A DNA stretch of 42,502 bases from NCBI GenBank assembly GCA_024227155.1, contig JAAELB010000589.1, forward strand, positions 1 to 42,502, read 5' to 3'. Made by a program: the position numbers and the translations under genes. Shown piece after piece: positions 33,651-41,596 of this stretch (positions are counted from its first letter, which is position 1; every line of letters starts with the position of its first letter). This DNA comes from Desulfobulbaceae bacterium. GTDB taxonomy: Bacteria > Desulfobacterota > Desulfobulbia > Desulfobulbales > Desulfocapsaceae. Below the pieces are notes generated by a model. It searched no databases. It was not told where the DNA came from and saw only the letters and a list, made by a program, of their open reading frames with translations.

Positions 33651-33745
33651 GGATAAGTGCCTTGGTGGTTACTCCAAGTTACTAATGTTAAAACAGTCCC
33701 CAGGTTTCTTGTTTTTTTATAAGTCTTTCTGGAGAAAGGCACTAA
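33651..33745 (+). repeat. Dispersed structured repeat, copy 3
   Basis: It runs from GGATAAGTGCCTTGGTGG through CCCCAGGTTTCTTGTTTTTTT to CTGGAGAAAGGCACTAA, the same blocks as copies 1 and 2. The outer arms AGTGCCTT and AAGGCACT are conserved. The left-end CACCCCACAAGG block is absent. It lies between the pilin terminator and the rnf operon. Confidence 0.65.
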
Positions 33746-34030
33746 AATTAAAGAACAATTGAGACCCTCTACTGTTATACCACTTCGTGATATAGCCTTA
33801 AAAAATCGTACATATTTTAAAAAAATAAGTTGATTTGATAAGAGTCATTGACTAAGTTCGCTCATTTTTGAAGAGAACCATAAGTTTGAAGAAACCTTTT
33901 TAACATTAATTTTTATAGAGTCTTTACGCAAAAGCTATTTCTGTCACATTGCTGCCTCTCTCCTGTTTCTTGCATCAATACCGCAATTACCCAGCCAGAG
34001 CCATACGACACCATATTTACGGAGTTCACG
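33746..34030. other. Upstream region of the rnf operon
   Basis: About 285 bp, AT-rich, between repeat copy 3 and the zinc-ribbon gene. It should contain the rnf promoter. A TTGACT near 33849 is visible, but I could not find a well-spaced -10 box for it. Nothing else is recognised. Confidence 0.4.
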
Positions 34031-34507
34031 ATGAAAAACAAAGATTCGGATGTTACGAACCGTTGGGAAGACGAGATTTTTGGGGAAAACCCCTTAATGA
34101 AACGCGCCCATATCAACTATGACACCTATCTAAACTGCTGGTGTCCCCATTGTGGGAAAGGGTTCAACGAGGACCATAAAGCGGTTTTTGAGATCGTGAA
34201 TAAAAACGGGGATGTTGGTATCAGTAAAGTATCGCCCTACCTCAATGTTCTTGACCGTGAAAGTACCATACATGTAGACGATGACGAAGTACTTGCAGAT
34301 GTTCGATGCATTCATTGTAAGGCTTCACTTATTGAGCAGGATCAGCTCTGCAAAGAAGATAAGTGCAAGGTCATGGGATTTTTTGTTTCAGTCGCAAATT
34401 CAATAAAATTGAAAATCATCGTCTGTATTCGCCGTTCTTGCCGCTGGTATAAGATGAGCGAAGAGGACAATGAACGCCTCATTTTAAGGGATAGTCATGA
34501 GTGGTAA
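34031..34507 (+). CDS. Cys-rich zinc-ribbon protein at the head of the rnf operon
   Basis: A 158-residue soluble protein not assigned to a known family. It has WCPHCG near residues 37-42 and CIHC near 95-98, which together form a zinc-ribbon-like pair, and two further Cys pairs (CKEDKC near 109-114 and CIRRSC near 133-138). There is no signal peptide, membrane helix or heme motif. The ATG has ACGGAG about 6 nt upstream. It overlaps the octaheme cytochrome gene by 11 nt, so it is co-translated with the rnf genes. It could be a maturation factor, redox sensor or peripheral Rnf component; nothing in the sequence decides. Confidence 0.7.
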   Translation: MKNKDSDVTNRWEDEIFGENPLMKRAHINYDTYLNCWCPHCGKGFNEDHKAVFEIVNKNGDVGISKVSPYLNVLDRESTIHVDDDEVLADVRCIHCKASLIEQDQLCKEDKCKVMGFFVSVANSIKLKIIVCIRRSCRWYKMSEEDNERLILRDSHEW

Positions 34508-35129
34508 TAATCAGAGTCGCAAGAACTGGACAAAATCACTGACGATCGTGATGGCCATCGCAGTCGTCGGAGCGGTTATCGGCTGCATGGCCGATAAAAA
34601 AGCTGTTAATACAGATCGTCTCTACTTCAAGAACACAGCTGGAGCTGTACTCTTTGACCACGGAAAACATACCAATTCTGTAGAGTCATGTGCCCAGTGT
34701 CATCACGACCTGTATTCAGCTGCACAGGCTACGAGCTGCCAGGAGTGTCATGAAGCTGATATTGTAGCAGATGAGTTTGAACATGCTGAGTTAAAAGAGA
34801 TCCACAGCCGTGATTGTGCAAAATGCCATGAGGTCATGGATGAACAAGCACAAGCCGCCTCCTGTAGACAATGCCACCCTGGGATGCAGCCAAGTGAAAC
34901 CCAGACAAACAGCTGCACTGAATGCCACGATGATAGTTTTACGGCCGATATGTTGGAGCACGATGAGTACCTGGAGATTGAGGACCACAGCTGCCTTGGC
35001 TGTCACACTCCCCAGGCCATCTCTCAAGTCTACCACACAAATTGCACAAGTTGCCACCTAGAGACCCTTCCTGACCGATTCACCACAGCTGGTGGAGATG
35101 TGTCGTGCGGGGCATGTCACTTACGATGA
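34497..35129 (+). CDS. Octaheme cytochrome c, Rnf-associated
   Basis: A 210-residue exported multiheme cytochrome. The N-terminus has KR residues, a hydrophobic segment and VIGC, so it may be a lipoprotein or membrane-anchored. Eight CXXCH heme-binding motifs occur: CAQCH, CQECH, CAKCH, CRQCH, CTECH, CLGCH, CTSCH and CGACH, with additional His residues as distal ligands (FDHGKH, HAELKEIH). The spacing resembles cytochrome c7/c3-type chains. Multiheme cytochromes encoded just upstream of rnfC are known in sulfate reducers and in Methanosarcina (MmcA), where they exchange electrons with Rnf. It ends 10 bp before the rnfC ATG. Confidence 0.93.
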   Translation: MSGNNQSRKNWTKSLTIVMAIAVVGAVIGCMADKKAVNTDRLYFKNTAGAVLFDHGKHTNSVESCAQCHHDLYSAAQATSCQECHEADIVADEFEHAELKEIHSRDCAKCHEVMDEQAQAASCRQCHPGMQPSETQTNSCTECHDDSFTADMLEHDEYLEIEDHSCLGCHTPQAISQVYHTNCTSCHLETLPDRFTTAGGDVSCGACHLR

Positions 35130-35139
35130 GGATGTTGTC

Positions 35140-36465
35140 ATGCAGGGACTGTTGAAAATATTTAATAAGAAGCCGCTGGCACCTCTTTTGGATGACCACA
35201 ATCCTGAGATCCAGCAGGTAGATGACCCGGATTACGTTGTTATTCAACTAGTTTATCCAGGACGAGTACGATACACCCCAACTGTAGAAGTTGGAGATTC
35301 GGTCCGCAAGGGTCAGGTTATCGGCAAATCGAGAATTGGCAATTGTGTATGCGCTTCCATTAGCGGTACCGTGGTAAAAATGACCAGTGTCTGGACAGCT
35401 CAGAGTTTCCATTCACCAGCCGTGGTCATAGAAAATGACGGTGCGCCCACCACGGAGCCCACCGAAGTACTTGGCGGCCCAATTAGCACAAGCGACTTTG
35501 AAACAGCAATGACCAGACTACGCTCTGCAGGAGTTGCACCTCCCTGGACGCTATCTGGCCGCGAATACGCAGAAGAAGAGGAGGAAATTCCTGAGCTTCC
35601 CCCTGTAACAACCGTCATCATCACCGGTGTACGCCAGGAAACCACAATAATCACCTCCCAATTACTTCTTGAACAACAGAGCGACAAGGTTGCCGAGGGA
35701 CTGGGGCGTATAGGTACATTGTTAAAAGGCGCCCGAGTTTGCCTCACGGCCCCTGAAAGCTACCGACCATGGGCTGAGGCCAAGTTCGCTGGACTGGCTG
35801 ATGTTGTCTTCCTGCCTGAACACTACACCGGGCGAATTGAACGTGAGGTCGTTTCCCGTTGTTTAGGTCGTAGAATTCCCAACCGGGAAAGCTACCGTTT
35901 TCATGGAGTTGCGGTTCTCGATGTAGAATACCTGCTCGCCATGGTGGATGCTCTGGACGGTCTAACGCCATTTGTGCAAAAATGCCTCACCATCAGCGGT
36001 ACTGGTATCGATCCAGCGGTAACCGTTCGTTTCCCGCTGGGCAGCTCTATTAAGCATGTACTGGACAGCCAGGGACTACAAATTTCCGACTACACCCGCC
36101 CTGTTGTGGGTGGACCGATGATGGGTTTTGCCCAATACTCTGAGCTAACCCCACTTACCTATAATAACGGCCTCCACCTCATTGCAGAAGACGTCAGCCC
36201 TTTTGATGCCATGGCACCATGCATCAATTGTGGGAGATGTACCCGGGTATGCCCCGTTGGTATCCAGGTTCACCTGGTCAACCGGATCATAGAATTCGGT
36301 GACCTGGAAAACGCAAGGAATCTACAGCCTGAAGCATGCCACGAATGTGGTTTATGCGCAAACGTGTGCCCGGCTGAGCGTCCCATCGTTCAACTCCTCC
36401 ATTTCTGTAACCATGAAATGGTTCATGGGGAGCGTTACAACTGGATCACGGGAGACAACTTATGA
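35140..36465 (+). CDS. rnfC: Rnf electron transport complex subunit RnfC
   Basis: A 441-residue RnfC, the peripheral subunit that binds NADH and FMN and carries two [4Fe-4S] clusters. I start at the ATG at 35140 (MQGLLKIF), which has GAGG upstream and lies just after the cytochrome stop; an in-frame start at 35092 would overlap the cytochrome. Seen: the N-terminal barrel-sandwich hybrid (VYPGRVRYTPTVEVGDSVRKGQ), the GPMMGFAQYS segment near 342, and two ferredoxin-type motifs, CINCGRCTRVCPVGIQ near 377 and CHECGLCANVCPAERP near 416. The length is typical of a minimal RnfC. It overlaps rnfD by 4 nt. Confidence 0.93.
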   Translation: MQGLLKIFNKKPLAPLLDDHNPEIQQVDDPDYVVIQLVYPGRVRYTPTVEVGDSVRKGQVIGKSRIGNCVCASISGTVVKMTSVWTAQSFHSPAVVIENDGAPTTEPTEVLGGPISTSDFETAMTRLRSAGVAPPWTLSGREYAEEEEEIPELPPVTTVIITGVRQETTIITSQLLLEQQSDKVAEGLGRIGTLLKGARVCLTAPESYRPWAEAKFAGLADVVFLPEHYTGRIEREVVSRCLGRRIPNRESYRFHGVAVLDVEYLLAMVDALDGLTPFVQKCLTISGTGIDPAVTVRFPLGSSIKHVLDSQGLQISDYTRPVVGGPMMGFAQYSELTPLTYNNGLHLIAEDVSPFDAMAPCINCGRCTRVCPVGIQVHLVNRIIEFGDLENARNLQPEACHECGLCANVCPAERPIVQLLHFCNHEMVHGERYNWITGDNL

Positions 36466-37457
36466 AAGACTTAAAAATGTTCCAGAAGTCCACCACCAGC
36501 GGCCCCCGCATGCTCAATGTTGCTGTCGGGCCCCACTACAGAATCGGAAATGGACTTGCAGAAATATACCAGCGCTGGGTAATTGCCCTTATTCCTGCTA
36601 TCGCAGCCAGTCTTTGTTATTTTGGCTCGGATGCCCTGCGTGTATTTGGCCTCAGCATATCCTTTGCTCTTGCCATTGATTTTATAGCAGAAAAAATAGC
36701 TCCATCGAGGGATCTAACTTCCAACTGGTCCAGTGTCAGCCTTGCTCTACTCCTGGCTTTCATGCTGCCGGTCAATGCTCCCTGGTGGCTCATTTTAATC
36801 GGCTGTTTTATCATGGTGGTTGTGGGCAAGAAATTTTTCGGCGGGGTGGGATCATACCCGGCCCAGCCAGCTGTCCTTGCTGTGGCCGTGCTGCAACTGT
36901 CATGGCCTTCCAGAATGGATTACACCGCTGCCCTCAAGTCCCTTGACTGGTCGGTGACAATGGTTGAGCCCCTGAGATTACTCAAATCCATGGGAGTTTC
37001 AGCGGAGTCCCAGTATCACTGGTGGGACCTTCTTGTCGGTCACCAGGTTGGTGCTACAGCGAGTGGAATGGTCCTTTTCATCCTCATTGGTGGTTTTGTG
37101 CTTCTCGCCCTTCGGGAAATTCAGTGGCAGCTTCCAGTTGGCTTCATGATCGGATTGCTGTCAACTGCAACAATTTTGCACATAATCAGTCCGGAGACTA
37201 TCGGCTCCCCCATCTTTTATCTCTTAAGTGGCGGAACCCTGTTCATGGGCTTTTTTCTCATAACCGATCACACCACATCTCCGGTAAATAAGCTGCCCAT
37301 GTTCCTATACGGAATTTTAGCTGGCGTGCTATTGATACTGATCAGGGGTTACTCAAAACACGTTGATGGAATTGTCTTTGCCGTGCTTCTTGCCAACCTC
37401 TGTGCTCCACTTCTGGACATGATCAAACCAAAAGTAAAGGGAGGTAAAAATGTCTGA
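36462..37457 (+). CDS. rnfD: Rnf electron transport complex subunit RnfD
   Basis: A 331-residue integral membrane flavoprotein of the NqrB/RnfD family, with about eight to ten helices. It has GPHYRIG near residue 23, the SLALLLAFMLPVNAPWWL helix near 95, FGGVGSYPAQPAVLAVAVL near 125, and GHQVGATASGMVLFILIGG near 193, where the Thr of VGAT is in the place of the covalently FMN-linked Thr of RnfD. It would help carry electrons across the membrane in step with Na+ or H+ movement. It overlaps rnfC by 4 nt and rnfG by 8 nt. Confidence 0.93.
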   Translation: MKDLKMFQKSTTSGPRMLNVAVGPHYRIGNGLAEIYQRWVIALIPAIAASLCYFGSDALRVFGLSISFALAIDFIAEKIAPSRDLTSNWSSVSLALLLAFMLPVNAPWWLILIGCFIMVVVGKKFFGGVGSYPAQPAVLAVAVLQLSWPSRMDYTAALKSLDWSVTMVEPLRLLKSMGVSAESQYHWWDLLVGHQVGATASGMVLFILIGGFVLLALREIQWQLPVGFMIGLLSTATILHIISPETIGSPIFYLLSGGTLFMGFFLITDHTTSPVNKLPMFLYGILAGVLLILIRGYSKHVDGIVFAVLLANLCAPLLDMIKPKVKGGKNV

Positions 37458-38037
37458 TATCGTTCGCATGGTAGTCGTGCTCTCCCTCATTGCCGGCTTC
37501 TCATCTGCTGCACTCACTATCGCCCATATCCAATTAGGCCCACAGATGGAAAAGCAGACCGATTTCTATGTACGTGGACCTGCCCTTGAACGGCTTTTTG
37601 GCAAACCGGCAAAAGAGGTGCTTGCCAACAAGGTTGTCATTCACCTGCCAGATCAAGATATTCCCATCTTTTTCTCCCGTGAAGGAGACAAGGTGTCTAC
37701 CCTTGCCGTTGAAGCAGTCGGCAAAGGTGGCTTTGGCGGAGACCTTAAGATCATGGTCGGGATAGACCTTGGTGCAGGACGCACAAACGGAATGGAAGTT
37801 GTAAGTCACAGCGAAACCCCCGGTCTTGGTGCACGTGTTGTAGAAAACTCGTTTCGCCGTCAATGGCAGGGACTGCCACTGGACACACCAATTGCACTCA
37901 GTAAAGACGGCGGCATAATCGACTCCATCAGTGGTGCCTCAACTACTTCAGGTGCAGCTGTCCGAGGCACAAACGAGGTGTTGCTGTTTGTCCGCGATCA
38001 CAAAGACGAGATCCTTAAATCGATCTCTGAGCTTTAA
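37450..38037 (+). CDS. rnfG: Rnf electron transport complex subunit RnfG
   Basis: A 195-residue RnfG: an N-terminal membrane helix (about residues 5-25) and a periplasmic FMN-binding domain. Family marks are GFGGDLKIMVGIDLGAGR near 97, VVSHSETPGLGARV near 118 and the flavinylation region DSISGASTTSGAAV near 158-171. The usual covalent-FMN motif is DxxSGAT with Thr as acceptor; here the residue at that place is Ser (SGAS), followed by Thr-Thr. The attachment chemistry may therefore differ, or use Ser or a neighbouring Thr. The ApbE flavin transferase gene is not in this window. It lies 15 bp before rnfE. Confidence 0.9.
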   Translation: MSDIVRMVVVLSLIAGFSSAALTIAHIQLGPQMEKQTDFYVRGPALERLFGKPAKEVLANKVVIHLPDQDIPIFFSREGDKVSTLAVEAVGKGGFGGDLKIMVGIDLGAGRTNGMEVVSHSETPGLGARVVENSFRRQWQGLPLDTPIALSKDGGIIDSISGASTTSGAAVRGTNEVLLFVRDHKDEILKSISEL

Positions 38038-38052
38038 GGAGAATAAATAATC

Positions 38053-38670
38053 ATGGCAGAGAAAGTTCTTTCTACACTCACAGCAGGATGGTGGAAACGC
38101 ATACCGCCCTTTCGTCTGGTTCTCGGTTTGTGCCCAGCACTTGCTGTAACTATGTCGGCTGAAAACGGCCTGGGCATGGGCCTTGCTACCGCATTTGTTT
38201 TAACCTTATCCAACTTCGCTATCTCATGCATGAGAAATGTGATCCCGAGTAAGGTGCGCATCGCTTCGTATATTATCATTATTGCCACCCTCGTTTCCAT
38301 CGTGGAAATCCTGATGAAGGCCTATTTTTTCCCTCTTGCGCAACAACTTGGCATCTATATTCCCCTGATCGTGGTGAACTGTATCGTGCTTGGCAGGGCT
38401 GAAGGTTTTGCCTCCAAGAACCCGCCCCTCATTTCCATGGTTGATGGTTTTAGCGTCGGAACCGGCTACGCCATATCCCTGACTCTTATAGGCTCTATTC
38501 GGGAAATATTTGGTGCGGGTACGTGGTTCTCCATGCCGGTCTTTGGTGAATCATTTGAGCCGCTGGCGTTTCTTGTTTCAGCACCGGGAGCGTTTGTTAC
38601 CATAGGCACTCTTCTAGCGTTACAGAATCTCTTCTCACGCCTCACCGGTGAAAAATTTATACAGGGATAA
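38053..38670 (+). CDS. rnfE: Rnf electron transport complex subunit RnfE
   Basis: A 205-residue integral membrane protein of the NqrD/RnfE family, six helices expected. Landmarks: PPFRLVLGLCPALAVTMSAENGLGMG near residues 19-44, the SCMRNVIPSKVRI helix with the conserved Cys near 58, and GIYIPLIVVNCIVLGRAEGFA near 99 with the second conserved Cys, which together with RnfA hold the intramembrane iron centre in this family. The ATG follows AAGGAGAATAA. It lies 11 bp before rnfA. Confidence 0.93.
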   Translation: MAEKVLSTLTAGWWKRIPPFRLVLGLCPALAVTMSAENGLGMGLATAFVLTLSNFAISCMRNVIPSKVRIASYIIIIATLVSIVEILMKAYFFPLAQQLGIYIPLIVVNCIVLGRAEGFASKNPPLISMVDGFSVGTGYAISLTLIGSIREIFGAGTWFSMPVFGESFEPLAFLVSAPGAFVTIGTLLALQNLFSRLTGEKFIQG

Positions 38671-38681
38671 AGGGGATAATC

Positions 38682-39257
38682 ATGGATTTAATCTTTATTG
38701 CGATCTCAGCTACCTTCGTCAACAATATTCTACTTGCTCAATATCTTGGAAACTGCCCATTCCTTGGAGTTTCCAAGAAAATTGAAACCGCCATTGGTAT
38801 GGCGGCGGCCATTTTATTTGTCACTATTCTGGCCTCAATTTTTACCTGGTCGGTGTTCACCTATGTACTACGACCCTATGACCTCGAATTTCTGCAAACC
38901 CTGACCTTTATACTGATAATTGCCTCCCTTGTTCAGCTTGTAGAGATAATCTTAAAGAAAAAAAGTCGTACCCTCTATAACGCCTTGGGTGTGTATCTGC
39001 CACTGATCACCACAAACTGTGCTGTTATGGGTGTTGCGCTTCTCATTCCCAAAAAGGAAATGGGATTTGCTGAAATGCTTGTTTTTTCCAGCTGCAGTGC
39101 GATTGGTTATGGACTCGCTCTCATCCTTTTCGCCGGCATTCGAGAGAGGCTGCTGGTTTCGCCGGTACCCCAAAATATGCAGGGTACTTCAATTGCGCTG
39201 GTAACTGCCGGAATAATGGCACTGGCTTTCATGGGCTTCCAGGGAATGGCCTCTTAA
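38682..39257 (+). CDS. rnfA: Rnf electron transport complex subunit RnfA
   Basis: A 191-residue integral membrane protein of the NqrE/RnfA family with inverted topology relative to RnfE. Landmarks: VNNILLAQYLGNCPFLGVSKK near residues 12-32 with the conserved Cys, and LGVYLPLITTNCAVMGVAL near 101-119 with the second Cys; both are the NqrD/E-type iron ligands. Length is standard. It lies 19 bp before rnfB. Confidence 0.94.
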   Translation: MDLIFIAISATFVNNILLAQYLGNCPFLGVSKKIETAIGMAAAILFVTILASIFTWSVFTYVLRPYDLEFLQTLTFILIIASLVQLVEIILKKKSRTLYNALGVYLPLITTNCAVMGVALLIPKKEMGFAEMLVFSSCSAIGYGLALILFAGIRERLLVSPVPQNMQGTSIALVTAGIMALAFMGFQGMAS

Positions 39258-39276
39258 TAAATTAAGGAGAATTATT

Positions 39277-41409
39277 GTGTTTGCACCGGTACTCCTGTTA
39301 GTCGGAATCGCCTTCGTGGCGGCTATTATTCTTGGCATAGCAGCAAGAGTTTTTTATGTAGAGGAAGACCCGAGGATTGAGGCGGTTGCAGATTTATTGC
39401 CTGGGGCCAATTGTGGCGGCTGTGGAATGGCGGGATGTAGTGCTTCCGCCGAAGCCATGGTCAACGGAGAGATACCCGTCAACGCATGCGTAGTAGGCGG
39501 GACTGAAACCGCCGAAGCTATCGGAGCCTTTCTCGGTTATGACGTGTCTGGTGCTGAACCTTCACTTGCCTGTACGACATGTGAGGGTGGATACCGCGCT
39601 GCACGAAAATACGAATATTCAGGCATGCAGGACTGCAGGGCTGCGCTACAACTCTTCCACGGCCCTGTCCGTTGCGAAAACGGCTGTCTTGGGCTTGGAA
39701 GTTGCTTTAAGGCCTGTCGCTTTTCAGCTATCACGATGAGTAGCGAAACCGGACTGCCTGTTTTTCATCCTGATCGCTGCGTTGGCTGTGGCAGCTGTGT
39801 TGCAGCCTGTCCCAAAGGGATCATCAACCTCGTTGAAGAAAAAACTAAAATCCTGCACTGGAACCAGTACACACAATGTTTATCACCTTGTAGACAACGC
39901 TGTCCTGCCCAGATCAATATTCCAAAATATTTGGGCCACGCCAGAAAAGGCGAGTATGCTGCTGCCCTTACGACGGTCAAAGACAACAATCCCCTAGCTA
40001 GTGCCACAGGCCGTGTTTGCCCTGAACTGTGTGCAACTGAGTGTCGCCGCCAGACCCAGGACGACCCATTGGCAATAAATGCAGTCAAACGTTTCCTTTC
40101 CGATTGGGAGAGGGAAAGCGGAGAGCGGTTACAGGTACCCGTCTGTGGTGACACAGGTCATAAAATTGCCATTGTCGGTGGTGGACCATCAGGCCTCAGT
40201 GCCGCCTACTACCTTGCTCGCCTTGGCCATCAGGTTGAAATTTTTGAAATGATGCCAAAACTTGGTGGAATGCCGCTATACGGTATCCCTGAATACCGAC
40301 TCTCCGAAGAACAGTACAATTGGGATATCGACGGAGTCCTTGAGTTGGGGGTAAAAGCCCACACCGGTGTCACCCTTGGTAAAGAAATCACCATCCAGTC
40401 TCTGAAGGCTGTGGGTTTTGATGCAGTATACCTGGCTATCGGCTGTTGGTTTGGTCGTATGCTGCCTTTTGAGGGCAAAGATTTGACCGGTATTTACAGC
40501 GGTATAGACTACCTCAGACGTTTTCATACCGACGAGGACATTATTACCGGAAAGCGTTTTGTGATTATCGGTGCTGGAAATGTGGCAATGGATTGTGCAC
40601 GATCCGCATTACGCGCCGGAGCTGCAAGCGTACTGCTGATTTTCCGTTTTTCACGGGATTTGATGGAGGCTAATGCCCACGAAATTACCGATGCAGAGAA
40701 TGAAGGCGTTGAAATGCGCTGCCTCGTCTCACCTGTTAAATTTGTAGGTAAAAACGGCCAACTGAGTGGTATCGAAGTGGAGCAGGTTACCCTGCAGGAA
40801 AATCCAGGAAGAATGCCAGACGTCTTCCCGGTGGAGGGAACGCAGGAAATACTGGACTGTGATGTTGTTATTCAGGCTGTTGGTCAAGCTGCCGATCTTG
40901 AGACCATTGTTGAAACAGACGGGCTAGAGAAAACCCGTTTTAGCACCATTGAGGCAAACGAAGAAACCCTGGAAACCAATATCCCAGGCGTCTTTGCAGG
41001 CGGTGACTGTTTTACCGGGCCGCGCCTGCTGGTAGAAGCCGTTGCTGGTGGAAGATATGCCGCCAGATCCATTCATTACTATGTCACCACAGGCGAGATC
41101 CCAGCCATTGAAGACAGACAGCGAGAGATGATGCCACCTGCTCTTGTTGATTCCCTGGTTAACGTGGAAACCAGTTCCACCAGGGCGATTAAGCCGATGA
41201 TTTCTCTTGAGGAGCGTACAGGGACTTTCAGCGAAGTTGAAGGGACAATTACAGAAGAGCAGTGTCGAACTGAAGCTACGCGTTGTTTGAATTGTGGCAT
41301 CTACTGTTATGATCAGGATGAACTGCCTTCGAACGAGGTACGTGTTGCAACCTCCTGCCCCAACGAGCCCCACCTTGTAGAAAAAGAGAAATCTGCACCA
41401 GCAGCTTGA
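39277..41409 (+). CDS. rnfB: RnfB fused to a GltD/NfnB-like FAD/NAD(P) oxidoreductase domain
   Basis: A 710-residue fusion; ordinary RnfB is about 180-330. N-terminal RnfB part: membrane helix (about 5-27), the [4Fe-4S] domain GANCGGCGMAGCSASAEAM near residue 43 with a further Cys near 71, then two ferredoxin-like motifs, CENGCLGLGSCFKAC near 133 and CVGCGSCVAACPKGI near 168. Instead of more ferredoxin repeats there follows, from about 200, a glutamate-synthase-small-subunit-like module: CLSPCRQRCPAQINIPKYL (Fe-S domain), IAIVGGGPSGLSAAYYLARLG (FAD Rossmann, near 297), VIIGAGNVAMDCARSALRAG (NAD(P) Rossmann, near 428) and GVFAGGDCFTGPRLLVEAVAGG (FAD, near 571). The C-terminus has CLNCGIYC. It would link ferredoxin-type electrons to NAD(P) within Rnf (inference). 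A terminator follows. Confidence 0.92.
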   Translation: MFAPVLLLVGIAFVAAIILGIAARVFYVEEDPRIEAVADLLPGANCGGCGMAGCSASAEAMVNGEIPVNACVVGGTETAEAIGAFLGYDVSGAEPSLACTTCEGGYRAARKYEYSGMQDCRAALQLFHGPVRCENGCLGLGSCFKACRFSAITMSSETGLPVFHPDRCVGCGSCVAACPKGIINLVEEKTKILHWNQYTQCLSPCRQRCPAQINIPKYLGHARKGEYAAALTTVKDNNPLASATGRVCPELCATECRRQTQDDPLAINAVKRFLSDWERESGERLQVPVCGDTGHKIAIVGGGPSGLSAAYYLARLGHQVEIFEMMPKLGGMPLYGIPEYRLSEEQYNWDIDGVLELGVKAHTGVTLGKEITIQSLKAVGFDAVYLAIGCWFGRMLPFEGKDLTGIYSGIDYLRRFHTDEDIITGKRFVIIGAGNVAMDCARSALRAGAASVLLIFRFSRDLMEANAHEITDAENEGVEMRCLVSPVKFVGKNGQLSGIEVEQVTLQENPGRMPDVFPVEGTQEILDCDVVIQAVGQAADLETIVETDGLEKTRFSTIEANEETLETNIPGVFAGGDCFTGPRLLVEAVAGGRYAARSIHYYVTTGEIPAIEDRQREMMPPALVDSLVNVETSSTRAIKPMISLEERTGTFSEVEGTITEEQCRTEATRCLNCGIYCYDQDELPSNEVRVATSCPNEPHLVEKEKSAPAA

Positions 41410-41437
41410 TCGTTCGACTCTTTCTTCACACTAGATT

Positions 41438-41477
41438 AAAAGGCCAGGACAAAGGTAATTTTGTCCTGGCCTTTTTT
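41438..41477 (+). terminator. Strong intrinsic terminator after rnfB
   Basis: AAAAGGCCAGGACAAA (41438-41453) and TTTGTCCTGGCCTTTT (41460-41475) form a perfect 16-bp stem, with a short loop, followed by TT. It closes the rnf operon. A smaller AAAGCA/TGCTTT hairpin with a short T-run follows at about 41485-41503. Confidence 0.9.
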
Positions 41478-41596
41478 AATTGCCAAAGCATTATTGCTTT
41501 TTCATAAATTTTCCTATAGTGAGTTTTAGTTGCTACCTTAGAAATAGATTTCTATGATTGTTTGCAGACAATAACCATCCATCACAAAGGAGACAG

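Noticed and set aside
35092-35139. RnfC start at 35092
   Set aside because: It would overlap the last heme motif of the cytochrome and add residues not seen in RnfC; the ATG at 35140 has a ribosome binding site.
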